DNA from: Capitella teleta
Taxonomy: Eukaryota; Annelida; Polychaeta; Capitellidae
DNA length: 64,000 nt
Assembly (NCBI GenBank): GCA_000328365.1
Contig: KB310029.1
Coordinates: 1 to 64,000, forward strand
Reading direction: 5' to 3'
Both the position numbers and the translations under genes were made by a program. Positions 39,068-50,960 of this stretch are shown here, one piece after another; the stretch's first letter is position 1, and each line of letters begins with the position of its first letter. A model generated the notes under the pieces. The model was given only the letters and a program-made list of their open reading frames with translations, had not been told where the DNA came from and did no database searches.

Positions 39068-42000
39068 ATGGAAGTGGTTCGTTTCTTCAGAGAACCAGGG
39101 CTCAGTTCCGGCTTGCACTCGTCAACCATTCAGAAGCTTGAGTCTGCTCTTCCAGGAAATGTGAAGATTGTGAATTTGAGAAGCGAAAATTGTTTCTATG
39201 TGGAAGTTGAAAAGGGTATATTGACTAGATTTCAGAGCTGAAATAATTGATTTATTAACCTTTAATTTAAAGGTCTGTCATCTGAATGTTTGGAGCCTCT
39301 TCAATGGGTCATTCAGACGCCCTTTCATAAAAATGAGGTTTCGTCTTTTTCCAACTTCGATGATAAGAAAAGTGCCAATCAACTGCTTATTGAAATAGGA
39401 CCNNNNNNNNNNNNNNNNNNNNNNNNNNNNNNNNNNNNNNNNNNNNNNNNNNNNNNNNNNNNNNNNNNNNNNNNNNNNNNNNAACGCTGTCTCGATTTGC
39501 CACTCCATTGGTTTGACCCTCGTAACGCGTATCGAGGCGTCGGTTCGATTTCTGCTGGATTTCCAGGGTGACGTTGCTCCGGATTTGGAAGAGCAGATTG
39601 TTTCTCTACTGCATGATAAAATGACGCACTGTCGTTACACAGAACCAATCAGATCCTTCCAGTTAGCTGTAGCGACAGAGGACGTTTATGACGTTGAGGT
39701 CATGGAGTGTGGGAAGGCCGCTCTGAAAGAAGCCAATGATCATCTGGGTTAGGTTTTTATTATTAAATATAGTCAATATGTAATTATTGTGAATCTATCT
39801 TTTCAGTAAGTAATTTGTCAAAGAAAAAATTGATTTGTAATTTTTCAATTTGTTCAGGTTTGGCGTTCGACGATTGGGATCTTGAATATTATACGGATCT
39901 GTTTTGCCAAAAGGTCGGACGAAACCCAACCAACGTGGAATGTTTTGATCTGGCTCAATCTAATAGGTACGCATGATTCTTACTTCTCAATTCCTGACTA
40001 ATTCCTTCGTCTTTAGTGAGCACAGTCGCCACTGGTTCTTCAAGGGAAGGATGGTGGTTGATGGTGAAGAGAGATCAGGCTCTCTCTTCTCCATGGTGAT
40101 GGATACCCAGTGCCATAGCAACCAGAATAACGTTATCAAATTTTCGGACAACAGCAGCGCCATTAAAGGCTTTCCTGTCGACATTCTCAGCCCACGGTCC
40201 TTCACCGAACCAAGTTCATTCCACAAAGACACCAATCTAACTCGTCACATTATATTCACCGCTGAAACGCATAATTTCCCAACAGGTTTTACAATTTCTC
40301 TATTTTATTTTCCCAGCAATTCATTTCTGATCCTTTCACAGGCGTTGCTCCTTTCCCTGGGGCTACAACCGGAACAGGGGGCAGAATTCGGGATGTGCAG
40401 GCCACCGGAAGAGGAGCTCACGTGATAGCCGGGTCCGCTGGTTATTGCTTTGGTAATCTGCTTATTCCTGGTAAGTGGTAGGCTCCCATTGAGAAATAAT
40501 TGCCATGAGGTATTTTATTGCAAAAGGTTACACCATGCCTTGGGAAGATTCTTCTTTCATCTACCCTGGAAACTTCGCTCGTCCCCTTGATATTGCGATA
40601 GAAGCTAGCAATGGGGCTTCTGATTATGGAAACAAGTTCGGAGAACCGGTTCTCACTGGTTTTTCTCGGTCATTTGGTTTGATGATTGGCCGTGAACGCA
40701 GAGAGTGGGTTAAGCCAATCATGTTCAGTGGCGGAATTGGGTCGCTCAGCGAGAGTCATGTGCACAAGGAAGACCCCGAAATTGGTGAGCGGTTGAATTA
40801 TGTAAATTCTTGATTTATTTTGTATGTTATTATTCTTAAATCTGGTCAATTAACTTGATAATTGATATGTAATTATAATATTTTTTTTTGCTATGTTTTC
40901 TGTGTTTCATTCCTTGGAATTCTTACAGATATGCATGTTGTGAAGGTCGGGGGCCCTGTGTACCGCATTGGTGTGGGAGGTGGGGCTGCCTCTTCGGTTC
41001 AGGTGCAGGGAGACAATGCTTCCGAACTAGACCTGGGAGCCGTGCAGAGAGGAGATCCAGAGATGGAACAGAAGATGAACAGGGTTATTCGTGCGTGCAT
41101 TGAGATGCACAAGGATAATCCCATCTGCAGCATCCACGACCAAGGTGCCGGTGGAAACGGTTGGTGCGTTGAAATCCAGGGATTCAATCTTAGTTGAGTG
41201 TTAATCCAGGGAATGTGTTGAAGGAGATTTGTGAGCCGGTTGGAGCTGTGATCAATGCTGGCAGCTTTCAGCTTGGGGACCCTACGCTGTCCGTCATGGA
41301 GATATGGGGGGCTGAGTATCAGGAGAGCAACGCATTCTTAGCACGGAAGAAGGATCGACGCCTCCTGGAGGAGATCGCCACCAGGGAAAAGTGTCCCATC
41401 TCGTTTGTTGGCCGGATCACTGGCGATGGAAAGGTGAAGATAATGTTGATGCAGCAATTTTGTTGATTTGCTTTCATTTCTGAAGATCCGACTTGTGGAT
41501 GATTTGCGATCGCAAGCAATTGAACCTGATTCAAAGAAGATGAAAAAAACGGCAAGGGATCCAGTAGATCTGCATCTGGATCATGTTCTAGGCAAAATGC
41601 CAACCAAGGTATCGTTTGGTTAGATCTCTTGTAGGTATGTTTTGACAGTTTTTTTCTTTTCTTCCAAGGTCTTTAAACTCGATCACAAAGATGTGCGATT
41701 GTCAGCCGTCCAGCTCCCTGCCGCTCTGACTGTGCAGAACGCTCTGGAGCGAGTGCTACGTCTACCCTCAGTGGCTAGCAAGCGATATCTCACAAACAAA
41801 GTAAGGAGGCATATTGTTATATTGGCAATCCATCACGGGTTCTCGTGTAGGTTGATCGATCTGTGACTGGCCTTGTGGCTCAGCAGCAGTGCGTGGGACC
41901 ATTGCACACTCCACTGGCGGACGTTGCTGTTGTGGCGTTGTCCCACTTCAATACTGTGAGTACGTCTCATTGGAGATCTTCCCATTTCAACTGCTGTGTG

Positions 42001-44325
42001 TGTGTTGAAGGTGGGAGGAGCCACTGCGATTGGAGAACAGCCGATCAAAGGATTGGTGAATGCTGCAGCTGGGGCTAGGATGGCTGTTGGGGAGAGTCTG
42101 ACCAATCTTGTGTTTGCTCTGATCACAGATCTTAGAGTGAGTGTGTTGTTGTGTATTGTGGAAGGAAATATGCGTTTAATTTGTGCGCAGGATGTGAAAT
42201 GCAGTGGAAATTGGATGTGGGCCGCAAAGCTGGATGGGGAGGGAGCTCTGCTGTATGATGCATGTGCCGCTCTCTGTGCTGTCATGAAACAACTTGGGAT
42301 CGCCATTGACGGGGGAAAGGACTCACTCAGCATGGCTGCTAGGGTCAACGGAGAGACCGTTAAAGCACCTGGTATTGCGTCAATGTTAGGCTCATTATAT
42401 GAGACTGATTTTTTGGTTTTCAGGGGCTCTTGTTGTGTCTGTATACGCTGGTTGCCCTGATATCAGGAAAACCGTGACGCCAGATTTGAAGGAGGAAGAG
42501 GGCGCCTGTTTGGTGTACGTTGCATTCAGCGGAAGCAAGACGGCTCGACTCGGAGGCAGCGCATTAGCGCAGTGTTTCAGTCAGATCGGAGATGAGACCC
42601 CTGACCTAGATGAACCAGTGACCTTTGCTGCTGCATTTGAGGTCACGCAACGACTGATTGAGGGTAATGTCTAATTAGGTGCGTGAATAAATTTCTATCA
42701 ATTCTGCATTGCAGGTAAGAAACTTCTGGCTGGCCATGACGTCAGCGATGGTGGGCTGCTGACTTGTGTTCTGGAGATGGCGTTTGCTGGCAATGTTGGC
42801 GTCAATCTCAACTTCAACAGCACTCGTGAGTTTGAAAATTAAATTTTTCAGCATTTTGCTGATTTTATTTTCGATGTGTTGGCCGATAGATGGACTCATG
42901 GAGTTTCTGTTTGCTGAGGAACTCGGCATCGTGTTGCAAGTCAGAGCTACAGATGTAGACACCGTGTGCTCAGCGTACGCGCTGAAATCTGTACCCTGCA
43001 TCAAGATCGGCAACACTGGCTCCACAAATGCTATGGTACATGTTATACATGCAGATGATTGTGAACACGATTTAACATGGCTCCATTCTGCAGGTCTCTT
43101 TCAATGGTTCTGAAGTCCTGAACGCTCCAATTGCTAATCTCCGAGACGTGTGGGAAGCCACTAGTTTCCAGATGGAGAGACTCCAGGCTAATCCGAAATG
43201 CGTTGAAATGGAAGAGAAAAACCTCAGGGAGAGGAAGTCCCCTTTGTTTAAGCTCACCTTTGACTCCAAGCCGTCTCCAATCGCTCATTTTAGTATGTTT
43301 TCCTTTGAAGCTGTTTGGATTTCTAATTTCATGAACTTGAAGGTTCAGCGCCCCGCGTGGCTGTCATCAGAGAGGAAGGCAGTAACGGAGATCGCGAAAT
43401 GGTCTCATCGTTCCACATGGCTGGGTTTGATGTCTGGGATGTGAACATGCATGATTTGTGCCAGGGTGACCTCGATCTGAACCAGTTCCGAGGGGTCGCC
43501 TTTGTCGGTGGTTTCAGTTATGCCGATGTGTTTGGGTCTGCTAAAGGTGATTCTTCTGGTTTTCATTTAATATTTCACCTTTTCCTTCCTTCTGTTAGGA
43601 TGGGCTGCCACTCTGAAATACCAGAAGAAGCTGAAGCAAGCATTTGAGGCGTTCTATAAGCGAGATGACACGTTCAGTCTTGGTGTTTGCAACGGATGTC
43701 AGTTAATGGGGTTACTTGGATGGGTTGGGCAGGACTCAGCTGGTGAGATTCATCTTGTTTCCCTTCTGTGATTTTTAGAAATATTCTTTGTTCAACTTTG
43801 TGATTTATTTTTTACCCCTCTGAACCCAGGTAAACAAGGTCTGCATCTTGATCACAATGACTCAGAGCGGTTTGAGTCGCGGTTCAGCACTGTGCGCATC
43901 AGTGCATCTCCTTCCATCATGCTGGATGGAATGCACGGGTCAGTTCTTGGTGTATGGGTGGCTCATGGCGAAGGTAAAGTTGAAAGGTCATCCGAAAATT
44001 CAGATTCAATTCTCTCTTCGCAGGAAAAATGGTGTTTGCTAACGACCGCATTCTGGATTCCGTGCAGAAAGAGAATCTCGTCTGTTTGCAGTACGTGGAT
44101 GACGAGGGTCATCCCACGGAGACCTACCCTCTTAATCCAAATGGAAGTCGCGCTGGTATTGCAGGTGTATGTTCTCAGGATGGCAGACATCTGGCACTGA
44201 TGCCTCATCCGGAGAGATGTGTGTTACCATGGCAATGGCCATGGCAACCTGAGTCATTCTCCATGGATGATGCCAGGTCACCATGGTTCAGAATGTTCCA
44301 GAACGCTTTCAATTGGTGCTCATAA
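39068..44325 (+). CDS. PFAS: Phosphoribosylformylglycinamidine synthase (FGAM synthase)
   Basis: Fourth step of purine synthesis: FGAR + ATP + glutamine to FGAM in the cytosol. Twenty-one exons: 39068-39215, 39273-39747 (contains an 80-N gap), 39858-39966, 40017-40285, 40342-40470, 40527-40794, 40929-41159, 41210-41433, 41486-41608, 41670-41800, 41851-41955, 42011-42136, 42191-42371, 42424-42663, 42715-42835, 42890-43035, 43094-43292, 43343-43546, 43599-43742, 43830-43973, 44024-44325. The total is about 1339 codons against 1338 residues in human PFAS. Landmarks are [71 protein letters not shown], and the C-terminal glutamine amidotransferase domain. The latter has nucleophile Cys in GVCNGCQL and the His-Pro-Glu end MPHPER. 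Introns are mostly 50-60 bp. The gap length breaks frame by one base, so the N-run size is not exact. Confidence 0.98.
39403..39482. other. Assembly gap (80 N) within PFAS exon 2
   Basis: Run of 80 N. The reading frame on both sides requires a gap length of 1 modulo 3, whereas 80 is 2 modulo 3, so the gap size is an estimate. Confidence 0.98.
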
Positions 44326-44712
44326 TCAATCGTTCTTGTGATGTTAGATTTAATTAATTAGCAACAAAAAACCTTTTTGTTTAAATATTGCCTTCGTAAT
44401 AATTTCCTGTTCTGACTTTTTGGGTCATTTACAGCATCCTTTCTCCTGCCTGCCATTTTTTTCTTAATATTTTTCATAATTGCCTCATGTGGGTGGGGGG
44501 GGGGCGTTTTTATCTTTTTGCCATAATTGTGAATACTCGTACCAATTGACCTTTTGTATTCTCTCTGAAAGTCTTTCAATAGGTATATGCCATACGGTGC
44601 TTCATTGTAATTCCAAATTAAAAACATTTTATATTGAAAATATGCTAATTTGATTGTACCACTTTTCAAACAGATTTCCTATATACATTGTATCATTCTA
44701 TATTTTTATATA

Positions 44713-45490
44713 TACAGTAAAACCTCGATGTATCGAACGTTCATCCCTCGAATGTCTCCCTGTGTCGAAGTGTTTTCGAAGTCCCGACGATTCTCCTATA
44801 CTTTACTATTTGCATTAACATCCGTTTCTTGAACGTCTCATTCTCGAATTTATCCTTGTGTCAAAGTGTTTTCGAAGTCCCCAAGACATATTTTCGATCT
44901 GTAGCTCGAAGTCGAAAAATTTGATGAGCACATTTTTCAGTTTGGTAACTTCAAAGAGAGAGAGATAGTCAGTTGTTTACAAAGCATCAAAACATCCCCG
45001 CCCCCACAAAGTAGTCGGCAGCCTTTATCTCTCCTCTGTTTACGCCGCGACTGGAGCTTTGATTGGCATAGACAGTAGTACACAACGCCCGGCCTTTTTA
45101 TGCAGTTGGGCAGCACTGCAGAGTCACTGAAGAATTACAATTATAACGGATTACAATTATAATTCACAATCATAACGCCCGTGGCCTGATCGGGTCTCGA
45201 ACCCGGGACCTCGACCCCACGGTTGGCATAGGATTGCAGTCAGCCGGTTTAACCCACTGAGCTATTAATTGGTCAATTGCTTCCTTCGAAGGCATTCTAT
45301 TGCGTTTGATCATTTCAGGCGATGGTTTGCATTGCACCAAACCTCCACCAACTAAAATTCGCCGTCTCACCGGTCTTTTTCGACAAGAAAATTTCCTTTT
45401 CTCTACAATGAGCGATCAAACTTCAGTGAAATCACATCCAAACGACAGGTGACACTATATCGAACATTTCATCAACTCGACATGGTCCGG
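44713..45490 (+). mobile_element. pogo/Tigger-like DNA transposon end, non-coding remnant
   Basis: TA followed by CAGTAAAACCTCGATGTATC (from 44715) is the typical terminus of pogo/Tigger-type Tc1-mariner elements. A subterminal unit (CGAATNTNTCC.TGTGTC.AAGTGTTTTCGAAGTCCC) occurs twice, near 44750 and 44845. Degenerate ATATCGAACATTTCATC near 45452 may belong to the other side, but no clear right terminus was found. No transposase is present. Confidence 0.6.
45110..45268 (-). mobile_element. tRNA-derived SINE
   Basis: On the minus strand the sequence has a pol III A box (TAGCTCAGTGGG, 45264-45253) and a perfect B box (GGTTCGAGACC, 45203-45193). It is followed by a body ending in an AT-rich tail (ATTATAATTGTAAT.. 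to about 45110). The spacing of the boxes and the lack of a foldable acceptor stem argue for a SINE head rather than a functional tRNA. It lies inside the pogo-like remnant. Confidence 0.7.
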
Positions 45491-45713
45491 TCATATGTAG
45501 TTGTGATCAATTTCTATCAACAAAAATGTGTGCCGAAAGGTCCATTCTGAGGCGGGTGGTCAAACTGTGCGATCTTATGTTTTAAAACTGCACACCCCCC
45601 CACAGCTACATGAATAAGACCGGGTGATAGCCAGATGGGCTGGTTGGTATCTGCACATATCATTTGTTGTAATCAATGCAGGATTTCTAGAATTATGAAC
45701 GATTATTCAAATT

Positions 45714-45776
45714 CCACACAATTCTCCGTCCCACTCCACACAATTCGCCGTCTCACCCACACAATTCGCCATCCGT
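45714..45776. repeat. 22-bp tandem repeat, three units
   Basis: Three adjacent diverged units of CCACACAATTCGCCGTCTCA. Another copy of AATTCGCCGTCTCACC lies at 45356-45371, so the unit was present on both sides before local spread. Confidence 0.7.
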
Positions 45777-46599
45777 TAATGATATGCAAATGATAAGCCG
45801 GACGTTCTCCGTCAACCCACTGTGAAAGGGATTCGCAGAATAGCTGAATTCCTCGGCAAGGAGGTTCATGGTGAAGATGTCCTTACAATTGTAAATTGGT
45901 GCGGCTATGATTCACTTATGATTGCCGCGAATTGTAAGCGGTGAACACTTCATTATTATGAAAGAATGATACATACGATGATGATATGATATTATGATGC
46001 AATGGTGTTGATGATAACTGAGTACCACGGGTCAATCTTGATTGTATTGGCTACCTGTGTAGGCTGTATTGACATAAGGTTGGTTGGTTAATAATATTAT
46101 AATTAATAAAAGAACTTGGTGACCTGGGGTCGTAACCCCAACACCGATCAAGCGATCTCAAAACTAAGACACAGTTGCGGTCTAATCCAATCTAAAGTTA
46201 GCACACAACTATTAACTAGAAGTATTTTCGGATTGAGGAAGAATATTTTATTCTTCCTCTGATTTTAGTTATCAACCAGGCTTAGAGAACTTTTATGCAA
46301 AGCATTCAGTTGACAACTAGAATAATATTGAATAACATACATATACATCGTTTATTGGAATAATATTCTTTTATGCATGGGCCTCCGGCCAAGTTAAATA
46401 AATATAATAAAAATTAGTGTGGTCACGTGAAACTTATGCAACTGTGAAAAATGAAGTACAAAATTTGGCATTTTAGTACTTGTATTATTACTACCATAAT
46501 ATGCATTACATGATGGGCCTATATTTACTAGTATATTGTTTTATGACGGATGATAAGATTACGAATGACAAAGATAATATACATTTAGCAATATATAAA

Positions 46600-46605
46600 T
46601 TTATT
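46600..46605 (-). promoter_or_regulatory. Polyadenylation signal of Kelch copy A
   Basis: AATAAA on the minus strand about 135 nt past the stop codon; the corresponding position is also AATAAA in copy B (near 55950). Confidence 0.5.
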
Positions 46606-46738
46606 CCTTATAACAACACGAATATGGTGGCACTTTCTGGTGGTATCAGCCTATTACAATGTTCTCCAAATCATGTTACAGAATAATAAACTTGGTATAG
46701 GATTTTATGAGGCTGCGTAGTAATTGCAATTGCTTCCC

Positions 46739-49700
46739 TCAAAGCGTGCACGATGCATGCAACACCATTTGGCTGATATTCCAACCAGGCACCAAGTCAT
46801 CCCTTTTACACCAACGGTCCTCAATGGGGTCGTATTCTTCAACATGCTTCGCATTTCCAAGTAGTATCTTCCCTTTCCACACAGTGGCTGTCGTCTTGTC
46901 ATCATAGACCCCAGTTGGTTTTGAAAGAACTTTCCACTCGTCATTCGCAGGATCATAACTGAAGCACACTCGCTTCCTTCCCCCGACCACATAAATCCTG
47001 TCATTGAGAGCCACCGCAGCACCATCACGACAATACCCAGGCATCTCACTGCGCAGTCGCCACTCATTCGATGCAGGGTCAAACTCCTGGCACACTAAAG
47101 ATGCCTGCGAAAAATATCCCAACACCTGATCCCCACCAAACACATATATTTTACTCGCATGTTGAACGACGTAGGGTTGTCTGAGAGCGTGCAACATTTC
47201 CTTCTCAGTTTTCCACTCGGGATTCGTTCCCTTTACATCGAATGATTTCACTGATTTGGATGCAGGATTGCCTCCAAAAGCAAAAATCTTCCCATCGACG
47301 CAAGCAAGAGTTTTGTAATCACCGCAGTCCTTCCAAGGAAGTAGGCTCACTTTCCTTGTGCTCGTCTCAAGAGAATAACAACGCTCGCTTTTATCAACCC
47401 AATACAATACAGATGGGGAGCTCATGGTATATTTCAACCCTGTTCCGACATCGCACATCATCAGTTTCCACTCGGTTGCATTCCCCTCAACACAAGACGC
47501 AGTGGAAATTGAGATTTTGGGTGGATTTCCTGATGCAGTCAATCGAAAAAGAGGAAGATCGAAAGAAAGACGGGGAATACATCTTGCATTGTGAATTGGA
47601 GGACGGCAGTTGAAGTGGAATTGCGACCAGAGAGCTTCAAGAGCAAAATCAATGCATCCGGGTTTCTGCATCAAGGGATTGCAACAGATATCGTTAGTCA
47701 ACGCTGTCTGTGAGCAGAAAGGAAAGCGGATAAGAGGAGCGATTCTGGGGAAAATCTCCTCTCTGGCATCTGGATCTGCATTCACCCAAAGAACCACCGC
47801 CTCGAAGACAACGTCTTCGTTCTCTGCATTCAACCGATCACAAGACACAACCTCCACAAGTTCATCTTCCGTCAATTTGTCAAAATCGGAAATCTCCCTG
47901 AAATCTCGAAACTTAAACAGAATGAAATCGAATGCAGTCTTGATGAGCAATTTCAGATTGAACACTTGTCCATATCTGTAATAATCAATGCAATTTGAGA
48001 GATCAACAGTGTCTACCAGGTATTCTTCGCAATGGGCCTTCAGGTGCTTACAGCAAAGAAATTCGCTCCCAGCAACAAGAGCTTTGATATTTCCCTCAGT
48101 GAGCTCAATGTCCCCAGTGTAAAAGAATTCAACCAGAGTCTTGATGATGTCCGAATCAGCAAAGTCCAGCTTGATGTTCTGCTCAGCGCCCTCCTTCAGT
48201 CCCGATTGAAACATTGTCTCAAAGAAAGGACTGGCGGCCATCAGGACGACCTTGTGGCACAGGATGGCTGACTGATCAGGAAGTATGAGAGTCACATCAG
48301 TCATGACTTCCTTCTCTTGAAACTTGTGGAGAGAAGCCATGAAGCCTTTCAGGTGAGAATCCAGGTTCAATCTGGAAATGAATGAATCCACTGAATATTG
48401 TATATGCATACGATTATGCAAAATAGTAGATGTACAGGGAGTTTTAAAAGTATATTTACAAGCAATGGGGATTTTTAAACCTTGCATAAAGTGTTACAAA
48501 AAGGCTCTTTTCTCTAAAACAGTGCAATGCACCCCAATATAATTATCATTCATAGTTACAGTAGCCTCTCATCTTGACAATTATTTATTTTGGTTATTTT
48601 CTTCAAATAATTTGATAATTACGAAATTACGACACAGCGTCGTAATTCGCTTAATTTTCATTCATGATCTTAGCAATCAGGCGCATTTGCCTCACTCAAT
48701 GAACGTTGCTTATCTTTCTTACTATCGCTTATATAATCAATTAATTATGATCATTTTTTGTAGTGAGATGTCATAAGATTTTCGTAATATTTTAAACGAA
48801 TAAGCATTGATTAAATGTCGCGCAAAACTTTGTATACAATAACAAAGCATCATCGCGGAGGAGTTTTTTGTGGCAAGCGAGATGCTCCTTATTATCTTTT
48901 AGCATTATTAAATGATGTTCAATTTGATTTAATTATCTGTGTTTACTATTATTCTGACTGAGAAATGTTTGGAGGTTTTGTTAGCAAGGTAAGAAATTTA
49001 TTTTTTTTAATTTCCGTCGTANAAAAAAAAAAAAACAAAAAAAACCAAACAGCTATGTCTAGCGTTGCAGCAATTAATCACGGCACATGCTATTTTGTGT
49101 GAGAGTCAAGATCATTCCACATAGAGAAGAAAATACCAAAGCAAAGCATTGTTCACATTATAGTGAATATCACTACATAACACATGCATGCAGTCATTTT
49201 AACATGCAATGCAAGATTGCTTACATAAACAAATACAGTTTTACACCATAGGCTGTTATGAACATGCAGAGGGGAGTTCAAATACTAACAGTAATGCGAA
49301 GACCCTCTGCGGCGAATAACTCAGGGGGCTTATTTTCTTCTCACGAAAGGATTTGTGGATATTTACTAAATATTGATATAGAGTATAACAGAAAGGGTTT
49401 GATTTTAAGTTGCAGATTTGGTGATAGTGCCATGTGCACGCCTGTTTGTTTGCAGCCCCTGCTTCTCTGAGCCGAAATAAACGGAATGAGTCCTCATCGT
49501 TTTAAACGGCATAAAATATTATTGTATATCATTTTTTTTTTCACTATAGCGTTTGATTGTTATATGCAATCAATACATACTTGTCTGGGTCGCATTTTTA
49601 AATTATCGACTGATCACATAAACAATATTCATCGAAAAATTGCATCGAAGACTCCCATGGTCATGCAGAGGAGACAATTTGTCATTGAAACGAGAAAGCC

Positions 49701-50137
49701 CTCTGTAGCACATAACACTCTCATGCTGTTGTTCTTTTATCGTGTTCTAAACCACTAGAATTAAGATAATATGAGTGCAATTAATTTTAAAGATTTGTTT
49801 TGATTTGAAGTGACGGATCTGGGCGCCTAATTTGTGTACGCATGTTTGTTCGCGGCCTCTGATGCTCCCAGCCGAACGACGAATGCGCGCTTGAAGGCGG
49901 CGTACATTTCTAGAATATTTGCTATAAAATGACCGGTTAAAAGGCCTACTATGTTTGATAATAGGCTACTGCAACTATAAATGATGATTATATTGGGGTA
50001 CATTTTTTTGTAACAATTTACGCAAGGTTGAAAAATCCTCATTACTTGTAAATACACTTTTGTATACACACACCCTGTACTATATATATAGAATCATGGA
50101 ATGCCTTTCATTGATAATTCATCACTCACCCTCTCAT
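46739..50137 (-). CDS. BTB-BACK-Kelch protein (Kelch-like), intact copy A
   Basis: Kelch-like substrate adaptor of the kind that joins cullin-3 ubiquitin ligases. Coding exons are 50130-50137 (ATGAGAGG) and 46739-48371, joined in frame to 547 codons including the stop (546 residues, beginning MRGLNLDSHLKGFMASLHKF). The BTB domain is at about 18-125 (VTLILPDQSAILCHKVVLMA, PFFETMF, FFYTGDIEL), then BACK (NCIDYYRYGQVFNL, ELVEVVSCDRLNAENEDVVF, VLWVNADPDAR) to about 240. Kelch repeats follow in the C-terminal half (KIFAFGGNPASKSV, KIYVFGGDQV, DRIYVVGGRKR, KILLGNAKHVEEYDP). Conservation of the short first exon and its GTGAGT donor in copy B supports the model. A further upstream exon near 50672-50790 with donor GAG|GTGAGA, also conserved, is probably 5' UTR. 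The intron between the coding exons holds the TA-target transposon. Confidence 0.92.
48435..50077. mobile_element. 1.64-kb TA-target DNA element (Tc1/mariner-like ends), non-autonomous
   Basis: The left end CAGGGAGTTTTAAAAGTATA (48435) and the reverse complement of the right end, CAGGGTGTGTGTATACAAAA (50077), share CAGGG.GT and then AAAAGT.TATTTACAAG, giving inverted repeats of about 30 bp. The insert is flanked by TA (48433-48434, 50078-50079). Copy B has the intact empty site GATGTATATAGAATC with a single TA (57796-57797). Inside are two diverged direct copies of a roughly 230-bp unit (about 49258-49500 and 49660-49890). No transposase was recognised, so it is a non-autonomous or gutted element. 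It contains one N at 49022 in an A-run. Confidence 0.92.
49258..49890. repeat. Two diverged direct repeats inside the TA-target element
   Basis: Copies start near 49262 (CATGCAGAGGGGA) and 49661 (CATGCAGAGGAGA). Each continues through CCCTCTG, TAACNCTC and a GTTTGTTNGCNGCC block ending in GAGCCGAA / CAGCCGAA. The copies are colinear over about 230 bp with many differences. Confidence 0.7.
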
Positions 50138-50357
50138 GTTTGCCTCTCTTTCATATAGCGAAGTAATGCGTTAAGCGTTAAGCACAACACCTGAATGTGT
50201 GTACGGTAAAGGTATTCGAGAATCTGAAATGGGGGAAAAAACATTGATCAATAAAATTTTGTCTATATTTATACACAAGGTATAACATGCATATAGTGTT
50301 AAATTTGCAACAGCAGATGTGAAATACCTTAAACTGAATGCAAGAGTAGCATGACAC

Positions 50358-50452
50358 TTAGCTCCCCAAGGGTAGCGGAGCAGTTCCTACACACCCTCTA
50401 ATAATGCTAAGATGTCTTCGGACAGTGCACTACGCTACGGCTTGGGGAGCTA
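50358..50452. mobile_element. 95-bp hAT-like mini-MITE in copy A with 8-bp target duplication
   Basis: Ends TTAGCTCCCCAAG and CTTGGGGAGCTA are inverted repeats, extending imperfectly to about 25 bp (GGGTAGCGGAGCAG / TACGCTACGG). The flanking direct repeat is CATGACAC (50350-50357 and 50453-50460). Copy B has the empty site CATGAGAC (58044-58051). An 8-bp duplication is the hallmark of hAT transposition. The middle contains 32 bp identical to nearby sequence at 50880-50911. Confidence 0.92.
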
Positions 50453-50960
50453 CATGACACGGAGTTCATGGCCCCTGCAAGGTCATGGTGACACCATCCA
50501 TGTATGTGCAGGTACAGGCCTACATTATGTATTATGCTATACAATACAGACAAGCAGATGCTGAGATAGTACAGGCCTATAATGCTATATCGATCAATTC
50601 ATGGCCATTGATGGCATTGGTTATGCTAATAATGCTAATTAGGTACAATTGATGAGGAAACAGTGTTTCTCACCTCCGTGTTATCAGCACATACGTGTCC
50701 TTGTTCATTAGTTTCGATCGACTGAGAACCAATGCTTTCACTTTCGATCAAGTAACGTTATGATTAGTCAAAAGCGATGGTGCATGTCTCTTTGTATTAT
50801 TGATCGCACCGATTGCATGTATAGGTTTCATCTCCAAGCAGATGTCCTATTTCACTTTCAGTGTTAGGGATAGGCCTAACTCTAATAATGCTAAGATGTC
50901 TTCGGACAGTGAATAACATTCCACAAATAAAAGATTTTCATCTGAGTGGACTGCAACGCA

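Larger units (their letters stand above)
44326..46173. other. Intergenic repeat-rich region
   Basis: No gene recognised. It contains a pogo-like terminus, a tRNA-derived SINE and a 22-bp tandem repeat, listed separately, and a short perfect hairpin GGGGTCGTAACCCC near 46127. Confidence 0.55.
46174..50960. repeat. Segmental duplication, copy A
   Basis: Homology with 55520-58795 begins at GTTGCGGTCTAATCCAATCT (46174) and fades near 50960 (CATCTGAGTGGACTGCAA). Copy A contains two insertions absent from copy B: a 1643-bp TA-target element (48435-50077) and a 95-bp MITE (50358-50452). Without these the copies are about 3.0 and 3.3 kb, spaced about 9.35 kb apart in the same orientation. Confidence 0.93.

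Noticed and set aside
45177-45268. Functional tRNA gene
   Set aside because: A and B boxes are present, but the sequence between them and the ends does not fold into a tRNA with a paired acceptor stem. An AT-rich tail follows, so a SINE is more likely.
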